Assembly (NCBI GenBank): GCA_011524785.1 | Contig: WTJQ01000470.1 | Coordinates: 1-6,662 of the forward strand | DNA from: Planctomycetota bacterium | Lineage (GTDB): Bacteria > Planctomycetota > UBA1135 > GCA-002686595 | Direction of reading: 5' to 3' | Length of the DNA: 6,662 nt | Shown: in pieces, positions 1 through 6,414 of the stretch | Layout of the letters: each line of letters opens with the position of its first letter | Numbering within the stretch: position 1 is the first letter of the stretch | Notes under the pieces: model-generated | What the model was told of the DNA's origin: nothing | Seen by the model: the letters and a program-made list of their open reading frames with translations, nothing else | Databases searched by the model: none | Position numbers and translations under genes: made by a program

Positions 1-1026
1 CCCCTGGGCCCCACCGCCCTCGCGCGGCACGCGCTTCGGCTGCCCCGCTACGCCCCCCTCGCGCGTCTCGTGGGGCGGCCCCTTGCGAGCGTCCTCGCGC
101 GCTTCGGCCTCGCCGACTGGCAGCCCCTGCGCCTCACCCTGGACGCCCTGTGCCAGATCACGGTGCAGTGCGGTGTGGACGAGGCCGAGGCCCCCATGGC
201 GCTGTCCGTGATGGACTACTACAGCCGGGGGACCGCCCACGTCCGCGGAGGGATCGGCACCCTGGCGACGGCGATGGCCGGCGCGATCGAGCGAGCGGGG
301 AGCGAGGTGCGCTTCAGCTCGAGGGTGCGCAGCGCGCGACGTGAGGGGGACGTGTGGACGGTCGAGACGCGCACGGGCACGCTCCGTGCGCGCTCGCTGC
401 TCCTGAACCTCCTGCCGGAGGACGCGGCTCGCGTCATGGGATCCTCCGCCCCGCGACTCGCCAAGCTCCAGCGGCGGGTCGAGGGCGGCTGGGGTGCAGC
501 CATGCTGTACCGCGTGGTGCACGCGCCCGCGGGTGCCGATGCCTCTCCCCATCACCTGCAGCTGGTCGCCGACCCGGCGCTCCCGCTTCAGGACGGCAAT
601 CACTGCTTCGTCTCGATCAGCGGGGAGGCCGACGAGGGGCGCGCGCCGGCGGGACAGCGGACCCTCACGATCTCGACGCACACGGCGATCGATGGCGAGG
701 ACGAGGCCGGCACGGGAGCTCGCATGCAGGCGGTTCAGGACCGCATGCGGGCGACGCTGGCGCTCCGCGCCCCGGAGTGGGAGGACGTCGTGCACGAGCT
801 CCCCGGCTCTCCGCGCACCTTCGCGCGCTTCACCGGCCGCACCCGCGGCTGGGTCGGCGGCATCCCCCGCCGCGCCGGCCTCGCGAACTACGCCCAGCTG
901 GGGCCCCTCCGGATCGATCGCGGGGCCTGGCTGATCGGCGACACGGCGTTCCCGGGGCAGAGCACCCTCGCGACCGCGACCGGCGGAGTGCAGACGGCCA
1001 CCGCCGTGCTGCACTCGCTGCGCTGA
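1..1026 (+). CDS. FAD-dependent oxidoreductase of the CrtI/phytoene-desaturase type, 5'-truncated by the window edge
   Basis: The frame is open from base 1 to the TGA at 1024-1026, giving 341 visible residues. The gene therefore begins upstream, and the GTG at 70 is probably an internal valine rather than the start. The N-terminal Rossmann GxGxxG FAD-binding motif of this family is not visible and should lie outside the window. Family signals are a GGIGTLATAM stretch (fragment residues about 83-92), which resembles the 'GG...L..al' segment of amine-oxidase/CrtI proteins, followed by a predicted beta-strand rich part. The C-terminal signature WLIGDTAFPGQSTLATATGG (about 310-329) is typical; its Gly-Asp pair contacts the FAD ribityl or phosphate in relatives, and FPGQ is characteristic of CrtI-like desaturases and isomerases. 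An upstream FTGRTRGWVGGIP stretch also fits. The substrate cannot be read from the sequence. A carotenoid or other polyprenoid is the family default, but many relatives are uncharacterised. It is convergent with rnd. Confidence 0.85.
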   Translation, partial: PLGPTALARHALRLPRYAPLARLVGRPLASVLARFGLADWQPLRLTLDALCQITVQCGVDEAEAPMALSVMDYYSRGTAHVRGGIGTLATAMAGAIERAGSEVRFSSRVRSARREGDVWTVETRTGTLRARSLLLNLLPEDAARVMGSSAPRLAKLQRRVEGGWGAAMLYRVVHAPAGADASPHHLQLVADPALPLQDGNHCFVSISGEADEGRAPAGQRTLTISTHTAIDGEDEAGTGARMQAVQDRMRATLALRAPEWEDVVHELPGSPRTFARFTGRTRGWVGGIPRRAGLANYAQLGPLRIDRGAWLIGDTAFPGQSTLATATGGVQTATAVLHSLR

Positions 1027-1219
1027 GGGCTGCACGGAGGCGGTGCCGCGGGCAGGACTGCGGCCAACGGTGCGGCCCGGGCCGCCACCCAGAAGACCGC
1101 CTCTTCCGAAGCGGGGTACCGGGACGCTGTACCGAGGCCTTCGCCCTCACGGCGCACCGCCTCCCGGCGGAGTCGGACCCTGCCTCGTCGATCGCAGGTC
1201 GCCGACGAACAGCCAGCGC
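1027..1219. other. Convergent intergenic region, no gene seen
   Basis: This 193-bp gap separates the oxidoreductase stop from the rnd stop. Besides the palindrome at 1069-1089 it holds a weaker hairpin (CCGCC at 1157-1161, loop TCCC, GGCGG at 1166-1170) and a GGTAC...GTACC pair near 1116-1134. Reading frames that cross it are extensions or shadows of the flanking genes. I see no RNA gene or mobile-element trace. Confidence 0.5.
1069..1089. terminator. GC-rich palindrome between convergent genes, possible terminator hairpin
   Basis: A perfect 14-bp palindrome GCGGCCCGGGCCGC occupies 1072-1085. It is flanked by GGT (1069-1071) and ACC (1087-1089), which can extend the stem if C1086 is bulged. 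It lies 45 bp after the stop of the oxidoreductase gene, in the gap where that gene and rnd converge. No U-tract follows on either strand, so it is not a canonical intrinsic terminator; a role in ending or protecting the transcripts is inference. Confidence 0.3.
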
Positions 1220-2428
1220 TCAGCGGCGCCAGGAGCGGCGCTTCTTCGGGAGACGGCCGGCGGCCTCGTCGTCGAGGAACTGGCGCACGACCTCGAGGAT
1301 GCGCCCGCCGTGGTCGCGCAGCTGCCAGGGCTGGATGCCCTCGATGGTGCCGAGGGCCGCCTCGTCCGCGGGCCGCTCGAGGGCCAGCCGCGCGAGGAGG
1401 TGGCGGTTCACGAGGTAGGCGCTCTCCAGTCCCAGCTTCTCGGCCGCCGCCTTGCGCCAGCGCTTGAGGCGCTCGTGCAGCTCCTGGGTCGCCTCGTCCA
1501 TGTCGACCGCACCCTCCTTCCGCGGCGGGTCCGGCATGCGCTTGAGGGGCTCGGCCTGCAGGCCACGCTGGATGGCCTCGTGGGTCCGGGCGCCCAGCTT
1601 GGAGGCCACGCGCGGGGTGAAGCCCTTGATGGCCGTGAGCTCACGGGTCGAGCGCGGACGGCGCCGCGCCAGCTCGATCAGGGTGGCGTTGCCCAGCACG
1701 CGGAACGGCGGGCGGTCCGCCGCGCGGGCCGCCTCGTCGCGCATCAGGAAGAGCTCGCGGAGGACCGCACGCCCGACCGGGTCCAGGTCGCGGGCGCCCT
1801 TCACCTTCACGAAGGCGTTGGGGTGGATGGCCGCCTCCTCGGCGGGCTCGAGCGCCTCCAGGCGCCGGCACTCGCTCTCGACGATCTCGAGACGACCCGC
1901 CTCCTCGGCCTCGGCGAGGAGCTCCTCGTAGAGGCGCGGCAGGAAGCGCGTGTCCATGCGCGCGTAGTCGAGCTGCTTGGGCGACAGCGGCCGCTTGGAC
2001 CAGTCGGAGCGCTGCATCGACTTGTCGAGCGTCACGCCGAAGCGGGCCTCGAGCACGTTGGCGAGGCCAGGGTTCGTGGAGCCCAGGACGGCGGCCGCGA
2101 CGCGCGTGTCGAACAGGCCCGCCAACCGGAAGCCGTGGCTGCGTCCGAGCAGGAGGATGTCGAACTCGGCGTCGTGGAAGACCTTGACCCGCTCGGGGTC
2201 GGCGAGCATCGGCCCCATGACCCCGAGGTCGAGGTCCGCCAGGGGATCCACGATCCAGTCCTGGTCGCCCGCGGTCACCTGAACGAGGCAGACCTTCTGG
2301 TGGTAGCTGAAGAACGCGTCGGCCTCGGTGTCGACGCCGATCACCCGGGCCCCCTCGAGCGCGGCCAGCATGTCCTCGAGGCCGGCCTGGTCGGTGACGA
2401 GGGGCGGTTCGGGGAGGCGGTCGGCCAT
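1220..2428 (-). CDS. rnd: Ribonuclease D, 3'-5' exoribonuclease with two HRDC domains
   Basis: RNase D is a DEDDy-family exonuclease that trims 3' extensions of tRNA precursors and other small RNAs in the cytoplasm. The protein is 402 residues, close to the usual 370-400. Exo I is GVDTEADAF (catalytic D33 and E35), Exo II is FHDAEFDILLL (D90), and Exo III is YARMDTRFL (Y155 and D159), so the full D-E-D-D-y set is present. Two helical HRDC nucleic-acid-binding domains follow at about 216-291 and 314-386, as in Escherichia coli RNase D, and the C-terminus is basic (PKKRRSWRR). The ATG at 2428 was chosen because exonuclease homology begins shortly after it. The same frame stays open upstream to about 3478, but that stretch runs through the tRNA gene and the rhomboid gene and is not coding. 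No strong Shine-Dalgarno is seen. The gene lies 97 bp downstream of, and on the same strand as, tRNA-Asp, so read-through co-transcription is possible but a hairpin intervenes. Confidence 0.93.
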   Translation of the reverse strand: MADRLPEPPLVTDQAGLEDMLAALEGARVIGVDTEADAFFSYHQKVCLVQVTAGDQDWIVDPLADLDLGVMGPMLADPERVKVFHDAEFDILLLGRSHGFRLAGLFDTRVAAAVLGSTNPGLANVLEARFGVTLDKSMQRSDWSKRPLSPKQLDYARMDTRFLPRLYEELLAEAEEAGRLEIVESECRRLEALEPAEEAAIHPNAFVKVKGARDLDPVGRAVLRELFLMRDEAARAADRPPFRVLGNATLIELARRRPRSTRELTAIKGFTPRVASKLGARTHEAIQRGLQAEPLKRMPDPPRKEGAVDMDEATQELHERLKRWRKAAAEKLGLESAYLVNRHLLARLALERPADEAALGTIEGIQPWQLRDHGGRILEVVRQFLDDEAAGRLPKKRRSWRR

Positions 2429-2485
2429 GGGACGGCGAGGGGCGTGGGGCGCCTCGCGAGCGGGAGCCACGGGGCCGGAAGGAAG

Positions 2486-2514
2486 CGAAGCCCCCCGGGG
2501 ACCGGGAGGCTTCG
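2486..2514 (-). terminator. Hairpin terminator of the tRNA-Asp transcript
   Basis: On the minus strand CGAAGCC-TCCCGG, loop TCC, CCGGGG-GGCTTCG forms a 13-bp stem with one T-G wobble and a 3-nt loop. It starts 11 bp after the tRNA 3' CCA end. It is followed by the pyrimidine-rich CTTCCTTCC rather than a clean T-run, so termination may be partial. On the plus strand the same hairpin would have a C-A mismatch, which favours the minus-strand reading. Confidence 0.6.
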
Positions 2515-2525
2515 TTGAGCGGGGA

Positions 2526-2602
2526 TGGCGAGGGCGACGGGACTTGAACCCGCAACCTCCGGCGTGACAGGCCGGCACTCTAACCGATTGAGCTACGCCC
2601 CC
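2526..2602 (-). tRNA. tRNA-Asp (anticodon GTC), 3' CCA encoded
   Basis: Reading the minus strand from 2602, the acceptor arm GGGGGCG pairs with CGCCCTC (one G-T pair), then discriminator G73 and a genomically encoded CCA at 2528-2526. The D-arm is GCTC/GAGT with GG in the loop. The anticodon stem CCGGC/GCCGG encloses the loop CTGTCAC, giving anticodon GTC for aspartate. The variable loop is AGGTT. The T-arm is GCGGG-TTCAAGT-CCCGT. All canonical positions (T8, A14, G18G19, T33, TTC) are present and the length is 74 nt plus CCA. U33-G34-U35 is the context used by tRNA-guanine transglycosylase, so G34 is a candidate for queuosine. Confidence 0.97.
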
Positions 2603-2616
2603 GCGTTGGGCGCGGA

Positions 2617-2645
2617 AGTGTAGAGCGTGGACCCCCCCCTGTCCA
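2617..2645 (-). promoter_or_regulatory. Sigma70-like promoter of tRNA-Asp
   Basis: On the minus strand TGGACA (2645-2640; 5 of 6 matches to TTGACA) is followed by a 17-bp spacer and TACACT (2622-2617; 4 of 6 matches to TATAAT). The -10 element ends 15 bp before the mature tRNA 5' end, which gives a short leader for RNase P to remove. Spacing and position are both ideal. An inverted repeat GTGGAC (2627-2632) / GTCCAC (2641-2646) overlaps the -35 element and spacer. Confidence 0.6.
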
Positions 2646-2781
2646 CACCCGCCCGGGGGCTGGCACGAATCGATCCGGAGGGGCCGAGCACAGGCCGCCG
2701 AGGGGCCCTCCGAGGCCACGGTCGCCCGCTCGGGTCGGGGTGGCCGGTCGGTCCCGGGGGTCGAGCGCTCGGGTGCCTCCA

Positions 2782-2805
2782 GCCGCCGTCCCAGGCGGCC
2801 TAGGA
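2782..2805 (+). promoter_or_regulatory. Rhomboid gene leader: hairpin next to Shine-Dalgarno
   Basis: GCCGCC (2782-2787), loop GTCCCA, GGCGGC (2794-2799) can form a 6-bp stem-loop. AGGA at 2802-2805 is a Shine-Dalgarno 7 nt before the GTG at 2813, and this supports that start. The ATG at 2805 is in another frame and is not the start. Whether the stem affects ribosome access is inference. In the rest of the 2646-2812 gap I see no convincing promoter. Confidence 0.4.
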
Positions 2806-2812
2806 TGAGCCC

Positions 2813-3709
2813 GTGCCGTCCGAGCCGATCCTCCGCGCCCTGGGCCGCCCGCCCGGGGAGGCCCGCGCCACGATCACCGTCCTGGTGGTCGCGACGCTGC
2901 TGTCGGGCTTCGCTCTGGCGGGGGCCGATGTGACCGACCTGGTGACGGATCCCCGCGTGTGGCCGAGGCGCCCGTGGACGCTGCTGTCGAGCGTCCTGCT
3001 GCACGCGACCCCGATGCACCTGCTCTTCAACGTGCTCATGGGGTGGCAGCTCGGGCGTGCGGTGGAGGCCATCTGGGGCACGCCCCGCACGGCCCTGCTG
3101 ATCCTGTTCCTGGCCGCGGGCTCCAACGCGGCGCAGTGGGCGCTCTCCGGTCCGAGCCTCGGCCTCTCCGGGGTGGTGTACGGCCTCTTCGGGCTGCTCT
3201 GGGCCGCCGACCGCTGGCAGCGGGACAAGGCCGGCATCCTCAACCCGGGGACGTCCAACCTGCTGTGGGGCTGGATGGTGCTGTGCATCGTCCTGACCGA
3301 GGCGCAGGTGATGCAGATCGCCAACGTGGCGCACGTCAGCGGCGCGGCCCTCGGCGTCGCACTGGGCTGGAGCCTCGCCGGCCCTCGCGATGCGCGCGGT
3401 TGGCGCTGGTTCCTCTTCCCCGGACTCACGGCCGCCTGCATCGTCGCGGGGCTCTTCGGGAGGCCCTGGCTCAACCAATCGGAGAGCCGGGCGATCGAGC
3501 TGTTCGGCGAGGGCGTGCGCCTCGAGGAGGCCGGCGCGCTCGAGGAGGCGCTCGCCGCGTTCGAGCGCTCGACCGAGCTCCGGCCCAGCCTCGCGGAGTC
3601 CTGGTGGAACCGCGGCGTGCTGCTCCAGCGGTTGGGGCGGCGCGACGAGGCCGAGGCGTCCTTCGAGGAGGCGCGCGCTCTCGGCTACGACCCCCCCGGC
3701 GACTCCTGA
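2813..3709 (+). CDS. Rhomboid-family intramembrane serine protease with C-terminal TPR repeats
   Basis: The gene encodes a 298-residue polytopic inner-membrane protein that should cleave transmembrane substrates within the bilayer. Hydrophobic segments lie at about 20-38, 57-80, 93-110, 115-132, 149-165, 169-188 and 199-217. The HxxxN motif of rhomboids is HLLFN (H69, N73). The catalytic serine is S119 in GLSG, and the partner histidine is H174 in NVAHVSG, so the Ser-His dyad is intact. After the last membrane segment, residues about 224-293 form two TPR-like helical hairpins (ELFGEGVRLEEAGALEEALAAFERS and AESWWNRGVLLQRLGRRDEAEASFEEA are the helix-rich parts, with A-x-x-x-F spacing). The GTG start at 2813 has an AGGA site 7 nt upstream. 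A similar rhomboid-plus-TPR arrangement is known in Bacillus GluP (YqgP). With seven segments and a cytoplasmic N-terminus the TPR part would face the periplasm; this is inferred. It is convergent with mazG and looks monocistronic. Confidence 0.9.
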   Translation: MPSEPILRALGRPPGEARATITVLVVATLLSGFALAGADVTDLVTDPRVWPRRPWTLLSSVLLHATPMHLLFNVLMGWQLGRAVEAIWGTPRTALLILFLAAGSNAAQWALSGPSLGLSGVVYGLFGLLWAADRWQRDKAGILNPGTSNLLWGWMVLCIVLTEAQVMQIANVAHVSGAALGVALGWSLAGPRDARGWRWFLFPGLTAACIVAGLFGRPWLNQSESRAIELFGEGVRLEEAGALEEALAAFERSTELRPSLAESWWNRGVLLQRLGRRDEAEASFEEARALGYDPPGDS

Positions 3710-3782
3710 CCGAGCCGCTCGGCTGGCCTGACCGGCCTCAGGTGTTCGCGACTCGCCGCGGCCTCGTCCCCGGGACCACGCC
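3710..3782. terminator. Convergent gap with weak hairpins, possible rhomboid/mazG terminators
   Basis: The 73-bp gap contains CCTGA (3727-3731), loop CCGGCC, TCAGG (3738-3742), then TGTTC on the plus strand. This is the best candidate for the end of the rhomboid transcript. GTCCC-c-GGGAC (3766-3776) lies just beyond the mazG stop on the minus strand. Both stems are only 5 bp and neither has a real T-tract, so the assignment is tentative. Confidence 0.25.
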
Positions 3783-4637
3783 TCAGCGACCGGCCTCCGC
3801 CTCCTTGGCAGCGCCCCAGGCAGCGAGGAGCTGGTCGAGGCTGTGCCCCGTGAGGGTCCCGCCCAGGGTCTGCTCCATCGCGCGGAAGCGGGTCTGGAAG
3901 CGGCGGTTCGCGGTGCGGCACAGCGCCTCCGGATCGAGACCCAGGTAGACCCCGAGGTAGGCGGCCGCGAGCAGCACGTCGCCGAGCTCGTGCTCGATGG
4001 CGGCCCGCGCCTCCTCCGGCAGCTCGGAGCGCGGCGCCGCCTCGCGCGCCGCCGCCGGCAGCACGGCCTCGAGCTCGCGCAGCTCCTCGTGGACCTTGTC
4101 CACCGCGCCCTGGACCGTCGGCCAGTGGAACCCCGCGCCGACCGCCTTGGACGACGTGCGCGCGGCCGCCATGAGCGCGGGCAGGGCCGCGGGGATCCCC
4201 GCCAGGGCGCTCGGGTCCTCGCCCCGAGCCGCGCGCTCGGCCCGCTTGCGCTCCTCCCAGGTCGCGAGCACCTCGGCCTCCGTGTCCGCTCGCTCGTCCC
4301 CGAACACGTGCGGGTGGCGCGTCACGAGCTTCTCGGCGCAGCGACGCGCGGCGACGCCCGCGTCGTAGCGTCCACCCTCCTCGGCGATGCGGCAGGTCAT
4401 GAGCGCGGCGAGGAGGGTGTCGCCCGCCTCCCCGGCCGCGGCCTCGGCATCGCCGGACTCGATCGCCTCGACCCACTCGTGCGCCTCCTCCACGGCGTAC
4501 GGCGCCATCGAGGCCTCCGTCTGCTTGCGGTCCCACGGACAGCCGTCGGGAGCTCGCAGGCGATCGATGACGCCGAGGAGCTGGCGGAGGCCGTCGAGGC
4601 GGGGGTCGTCCAGGGGGACGGGCTCGGGTGCGCGCAT
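3783..4637 (-). CDS. mazG: MazG nucleoside triphosphate pyrophosphohydrolase
   Basis: MazG hydrolyses (d)NTPs to NMP and pyrophosphate in the cytoplasm. It clears aberrant nucleotides and, in some bacteria, lowers (p)ppGpp. The 284-residue protein has the full-length two-domain form (Escherichia coli MazG is about 263). Domain 1 begins with RLRAPDGCPWDRKQT (about 26-40) and carries E51-x-x-E54 and E70-x-x-D73, followed by the family hallmark KLVTRHPHVFGDE (about 103-115). Domain 2 carries E185-x-x-E188 and E217-x-x-D220 (EHELGD) and ends with the typical RRFQTRFRAME segment. Both metal-binding sets look intact. A linker rich in Glu and Arg (about 117-145) joins the domains. The ATG at 4637 is supported by domain position, but no Shine-Dalgarno is seen. 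A second, out-of-frame ATG lies 8 nt upstream. It follows queC by 38 bp and is probably the last gene of the operon. Confidence 0.95.
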   Translation of the reverse strand: MRAPEPVPLDDPRLDGLRQLLGVIDRLRAPDGCPWDRKQTEASMAPYAVEEAHEWVEAIESGDAEAAAGEAGDTLLAALMTCRIAEEGGRYDAGVAARRCAEKLVTRHPHVFGDERADTEAEVLATWEERKRAERAARGEDPSALAGIPAALPALMAAARTSSKAVGAGFHWPTVQGAVDKVHEELRELEAVLPAAAREAAPRSELPEEARAAIEHELGDVLLAAAYLGVYLGLDPEALCRTANRRFQTRFRAMEQTLGGTLTGHSLDQLLAAWGAAKEAEAGR

Positions 4638-4675
4638 GGCGCCATGCTAGGCGCCGCGGGCGCGCACCGGGCGCG
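4638..4675. repeat. queC-mazG gap with paired inverted repeats
   Basis: GGCGCC at 4638-4643 and again at 4650-4655 can pair across a 6-nt loop. The overlapping CATGGCGCCATG (4635-4646) is a perfect 12-bp palindrome that includes the mazG start codon. CGCGC (4661-4665) and GCGCG (4671-4675) form a second small stem directly after the queC stop. These could fold the mazG translation start region or weakly attenuate read-through; in DNA this GC-rich, chance cannot be excluded. Confidence 0.35.
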
Positions 4676-5398
4676 TCAGGCGTAGGGGACCGGGTCCTCG
4701 AAGCCCGCCTCGCGGAACCCGTCGAGGCGCAGGTGGCAGGCGTCGCAGCGGCCGCAGGCCAGCACCCGGCCGTCGGGACCGGGCACCGGGTCGTAGCAGG
4801 TGTGGGTCAGGCCGAAGTCGACCTCGAGCTCGCGACCGCGCAGCACGATGCCGGCCTTGCTGAGCTCCATCAGCGGCGCGTGCACGCGGAACGCGGCTCC
4901 CTCCTCCGCGCCGGCGGCCGTCGCCAGGGTGGCGAGGGTCTCGAACGCCCGGAGGAAAGCCGGCCGGCAGTCGGGGTAGCCGGAGTAGTCGACGGCATTC
5001 ACCCCGACGAAGAGGTCCGTGGACCCGAGCACCTCGGCCCAGCCCAGGGCCACAGCGAGGAACACCGCGTTGCGCGCGGGGACGTAGGTGACTGGCACGC
5101 CCTCGCCGATGACGTCCCGCGATCGATCCTTGGGGACCTCCATCGCGTCCGTGAGGGCCGAGCCGCCGAGCGCCGAGAGGTCCACGGTGACCGTGCGATG
5201 CTCGACGGCCCCCAGGGCCTCGGCGACGCGGGCCGCCGCCTCGAGCTCGACCGCGTGCCGCTGTCCGTAGCGGAACGACAGCGCGTGAGGCGCGAAGCCC
5301 TGCTCCCGGGCCTCGGCCAGCACCACCGCGCTGTCCATCCCGCCCGAGACGAGGCAGACGGCGGGCGGTCTGGAGGCAGGCGCGGCGGGGTCACCCAT
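4676..5398 (-). CDS. queC: 7-cyano-7-deazaguanine (preQ0) synthase QueC
   Basis: QueC converts 7-carboxy-7-deazaguanine to preQ0 using ATP and ammonia. It is a cytoplasmic step on the way to queuosine in tRNA (and to deazaguanine DNA marks in some systems). The 240-residue length is normal. The N-terminal PP-loop for ATP is SGGMDS at residues 18-23 ([14 protein letters not shown]). YVPARN at 105-110 and [15 protein letters not shown] (about 132-146) are family signatures. The zinc site is C201 (HTCY) plus C215, C218 and C221 (ACGRCDAC), all four present. The ATG at 5398 is 14 residues before the first beta strand. No clear Shine-Dalgarno is present, and the upstream gene stops only 11 bp before it, so translation may be coupled. 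The frame stays open upstream to 6199 but that is shadow. No queD, queE or folE is in the window. Confidence 0.96.
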   Translation of the reverse strand: MGDPAAPASRPPAVCLVSGGMDSAVVLAEAREQGFAPHALSFRYGQRHAVELEAAARVAEALGAVEHRTVTVDLSALGGSALTDAMEVPKDRSRDVIGEGVPVTYVPARNAVFLAVALGWAEVLGSTDLFVGVNAVDYSGYPDCRPAFLRAFETLATLATAAGAEEGAAFRVHAPLMELSKAGIVLRGRELEVDFGLTHTCYDPVPGPDGRVLACGRCDACHLRLDGFREAGFEDPVPYA

Positions 5399-5409
5399 GG
5401 CGGCGGAGT

Positions 5410-6414
5410 CTAGCGGGAGTCCCCGGCCGGCCGATCGAGCTCCGCGACGACCTCCTTCGCCAGCGGCACGAGGTCCTTCGGCAGGACCACGACGATCGAG
5501 TTCGAGCGCAGGTCCGCCGTGATCCGGCAGGGCCGTCCGTGGTACTCGGGATGGGCCGCGGCTGCCGCGACCTCGAGCACCGGCATGAGGATGTCGACGA
5601 GCTCGACCGCGTCGTGGTGCGCGAGCGCGAGCACGGTGATCGTGAAGTCCGGTGCGACGACCGGCTTGGCGCCCGATCGCTCCTCGCCCTCGACATCCTC
5701 GACCGCTGGCGTCGGGTCCACGGGCGTGCTCGGCTCGGGAACGCCACTCTCCCGCGCCGGGACGTCCGCGCTCTCGACCAGGTCGGCCAGGGCCAGGACC
5801 CCGGGAGCGCGCCCGACGAGCGTCACCGCGTTCGTCCCCGTCGCGATCAGCTGGAGGCTGCGATCGGGGAGGAGCGCCCTCGTCGAATTCACGAACTGAC
5901 GCGCATCGAGGTGCGCCACGGTGACGGTGGTCGCGACCGGCACCGCCGGGTGGTGTCCAGCCGAGCGCAGGGCCTCGAGCTCGACGAACGGCGCGGGCCC
6001 CACGGGCTGCTCGATCGTCCCGACCAGGACGGTGCGCGGACTGGTACCCGGCTGCAGCCGCATGGTGAGGCCGTACAGGGTCAACAGCTGCTCGACCCGC
6101 TCCTGCACCCGCGCTGCCGGGATGGTCATGGCCGGAACGGGCGCGTCGCGCCAGCTGTCCGCGACCACGGGCTCGAACAGGATCACGTGCCCGGTGCACC
6201 GGGCGTAGGCCTCGATCAGGGTGCCGATCGTCCTCGCGCCCCCCGGCTCAGTGGCCTCGAGGGCGAGGTCCTCCCGGGCCGGCTCGAACGCGAACGGACC
6301 GACGTCCGGAGCGGCGTCGGAAGGAACGGCATCGAACGGGGCGGCGTGGGTCACCGGGAGCGCGGGCAGCGCGCAGCCGGTGAGGAGGGGCAGGGTCAGC
6401 AGGGCGTGGATCAT
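5410..6414 (-). CDS. Predicted lipoprotein with secretin N-domain-like modules and no pore domain
   Basis: The protein has 334 residues and its exact function is not recognised. It begins with a short hydrophobic segment and a lipobox L11-T12-G13-C14, so export and lipidation at C14 are likely, although the n-region lacks Lys or Arg. Residues about 61-135 resemble an STN/N0 module ([20 protein letters not shown], then a strand ending in TVLVGTIE). Residues about 161-218 and 257-328 resemble the beta-alpha-beta-beta-alpha N1/N2 (NolW-type) modules of secretins; the signature strands are NAVTLVG and [11 protein letters not shown], each followed by a helix ending in a 'v.eLD.P' or 'lvesaDvP' turn. 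A Pro/Glu-rich linker (about 221-255) separates the last two. The protein ends right after the third module, so the membrane-pore (beta-barrel) domain is absent. The ATG at 6414 is chosen for the strong GGAG ribosome site 8-10 nt upstream and the signal peptide. It is followed by queC after 11 bp. It may be a periplasmic adaptor of a secretion or pilus system; that is inference. Confidence 0.75.
   Translation of the reverse strand: MIHALLTLPLLTGCALPALPVTHAAPFDAVPSDAAPDVGPFAFEPAREDLALEATEPGGARTIGTLIEAYARCTGHVILFEPVVADSWRDAPVPAMTIPAARVQERVEQLLTLYGLTMRLQPGTSPRTVLVGTIEQPVGPAPFVELEALRSAGHHPAVPVATTVTVAHLDARQFVNSTRALLPDRSLQLIATGTNAVTLVGRAPGVLALADLVESADVPARESGVPEPSTPVDPTPAVEDVEGEERSGAKPVVAPDFTITVLALAHHDAVELVDILMPVLEVAAAAAHPEYHGRPCRITADLRSNSIVVVLPKDLVPLAKEVVAELDRPAGDSR

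Noticed and set aside
354..1418. Plus-strand frame of 354 codons overlapping the oxidoreductase and rnd ends
   Set aside because: It is Arg/Pro/Ala-rich shadow sequence crossing a convergent gap. The true frame of 1-1026 has clear family motifs.
1043..2518. Plus-strand open frame of 491 codons
   Set aside because: It is antisense to rnd, low in complexity (Arg, Gly, Leu, Val rich) and has no recognisable domain. Such long shadows are expected in very GC-rich DNA.
2660..2685. Possible sigma54-like element (TGGCAC) upstream of the rhomboid gene
   Set aside because: The matching TTGCW element at the required spacing is absent (GATCC is found instead).
2429..3478. Minus-strand open frame extending RNase D to 752 residues
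   Set aside because: It runs through the tRNA-Asp gene (its translation shows the typical tRNA-derived GGVAQSVRVPACHAGG pattern) and antisense to the rhomboid gene. RNase D homology begins only near the ATG at 2428.
3843..5413. Plus-strand frames antisense to mazG and queC (280 and 261 codons)
   Set aside because: They mirror the codon bias of the genes opposite, carry no motifs and have no supporting ribosome site.
5399..6199. Upstream extension of the QueC frame to 507 residues
   Set aside because: It overlaps the lipoprotein gene in another frame and reads as Arg/Gly/Ala-rich noise. The QueC family begins near the ATG at 5398.
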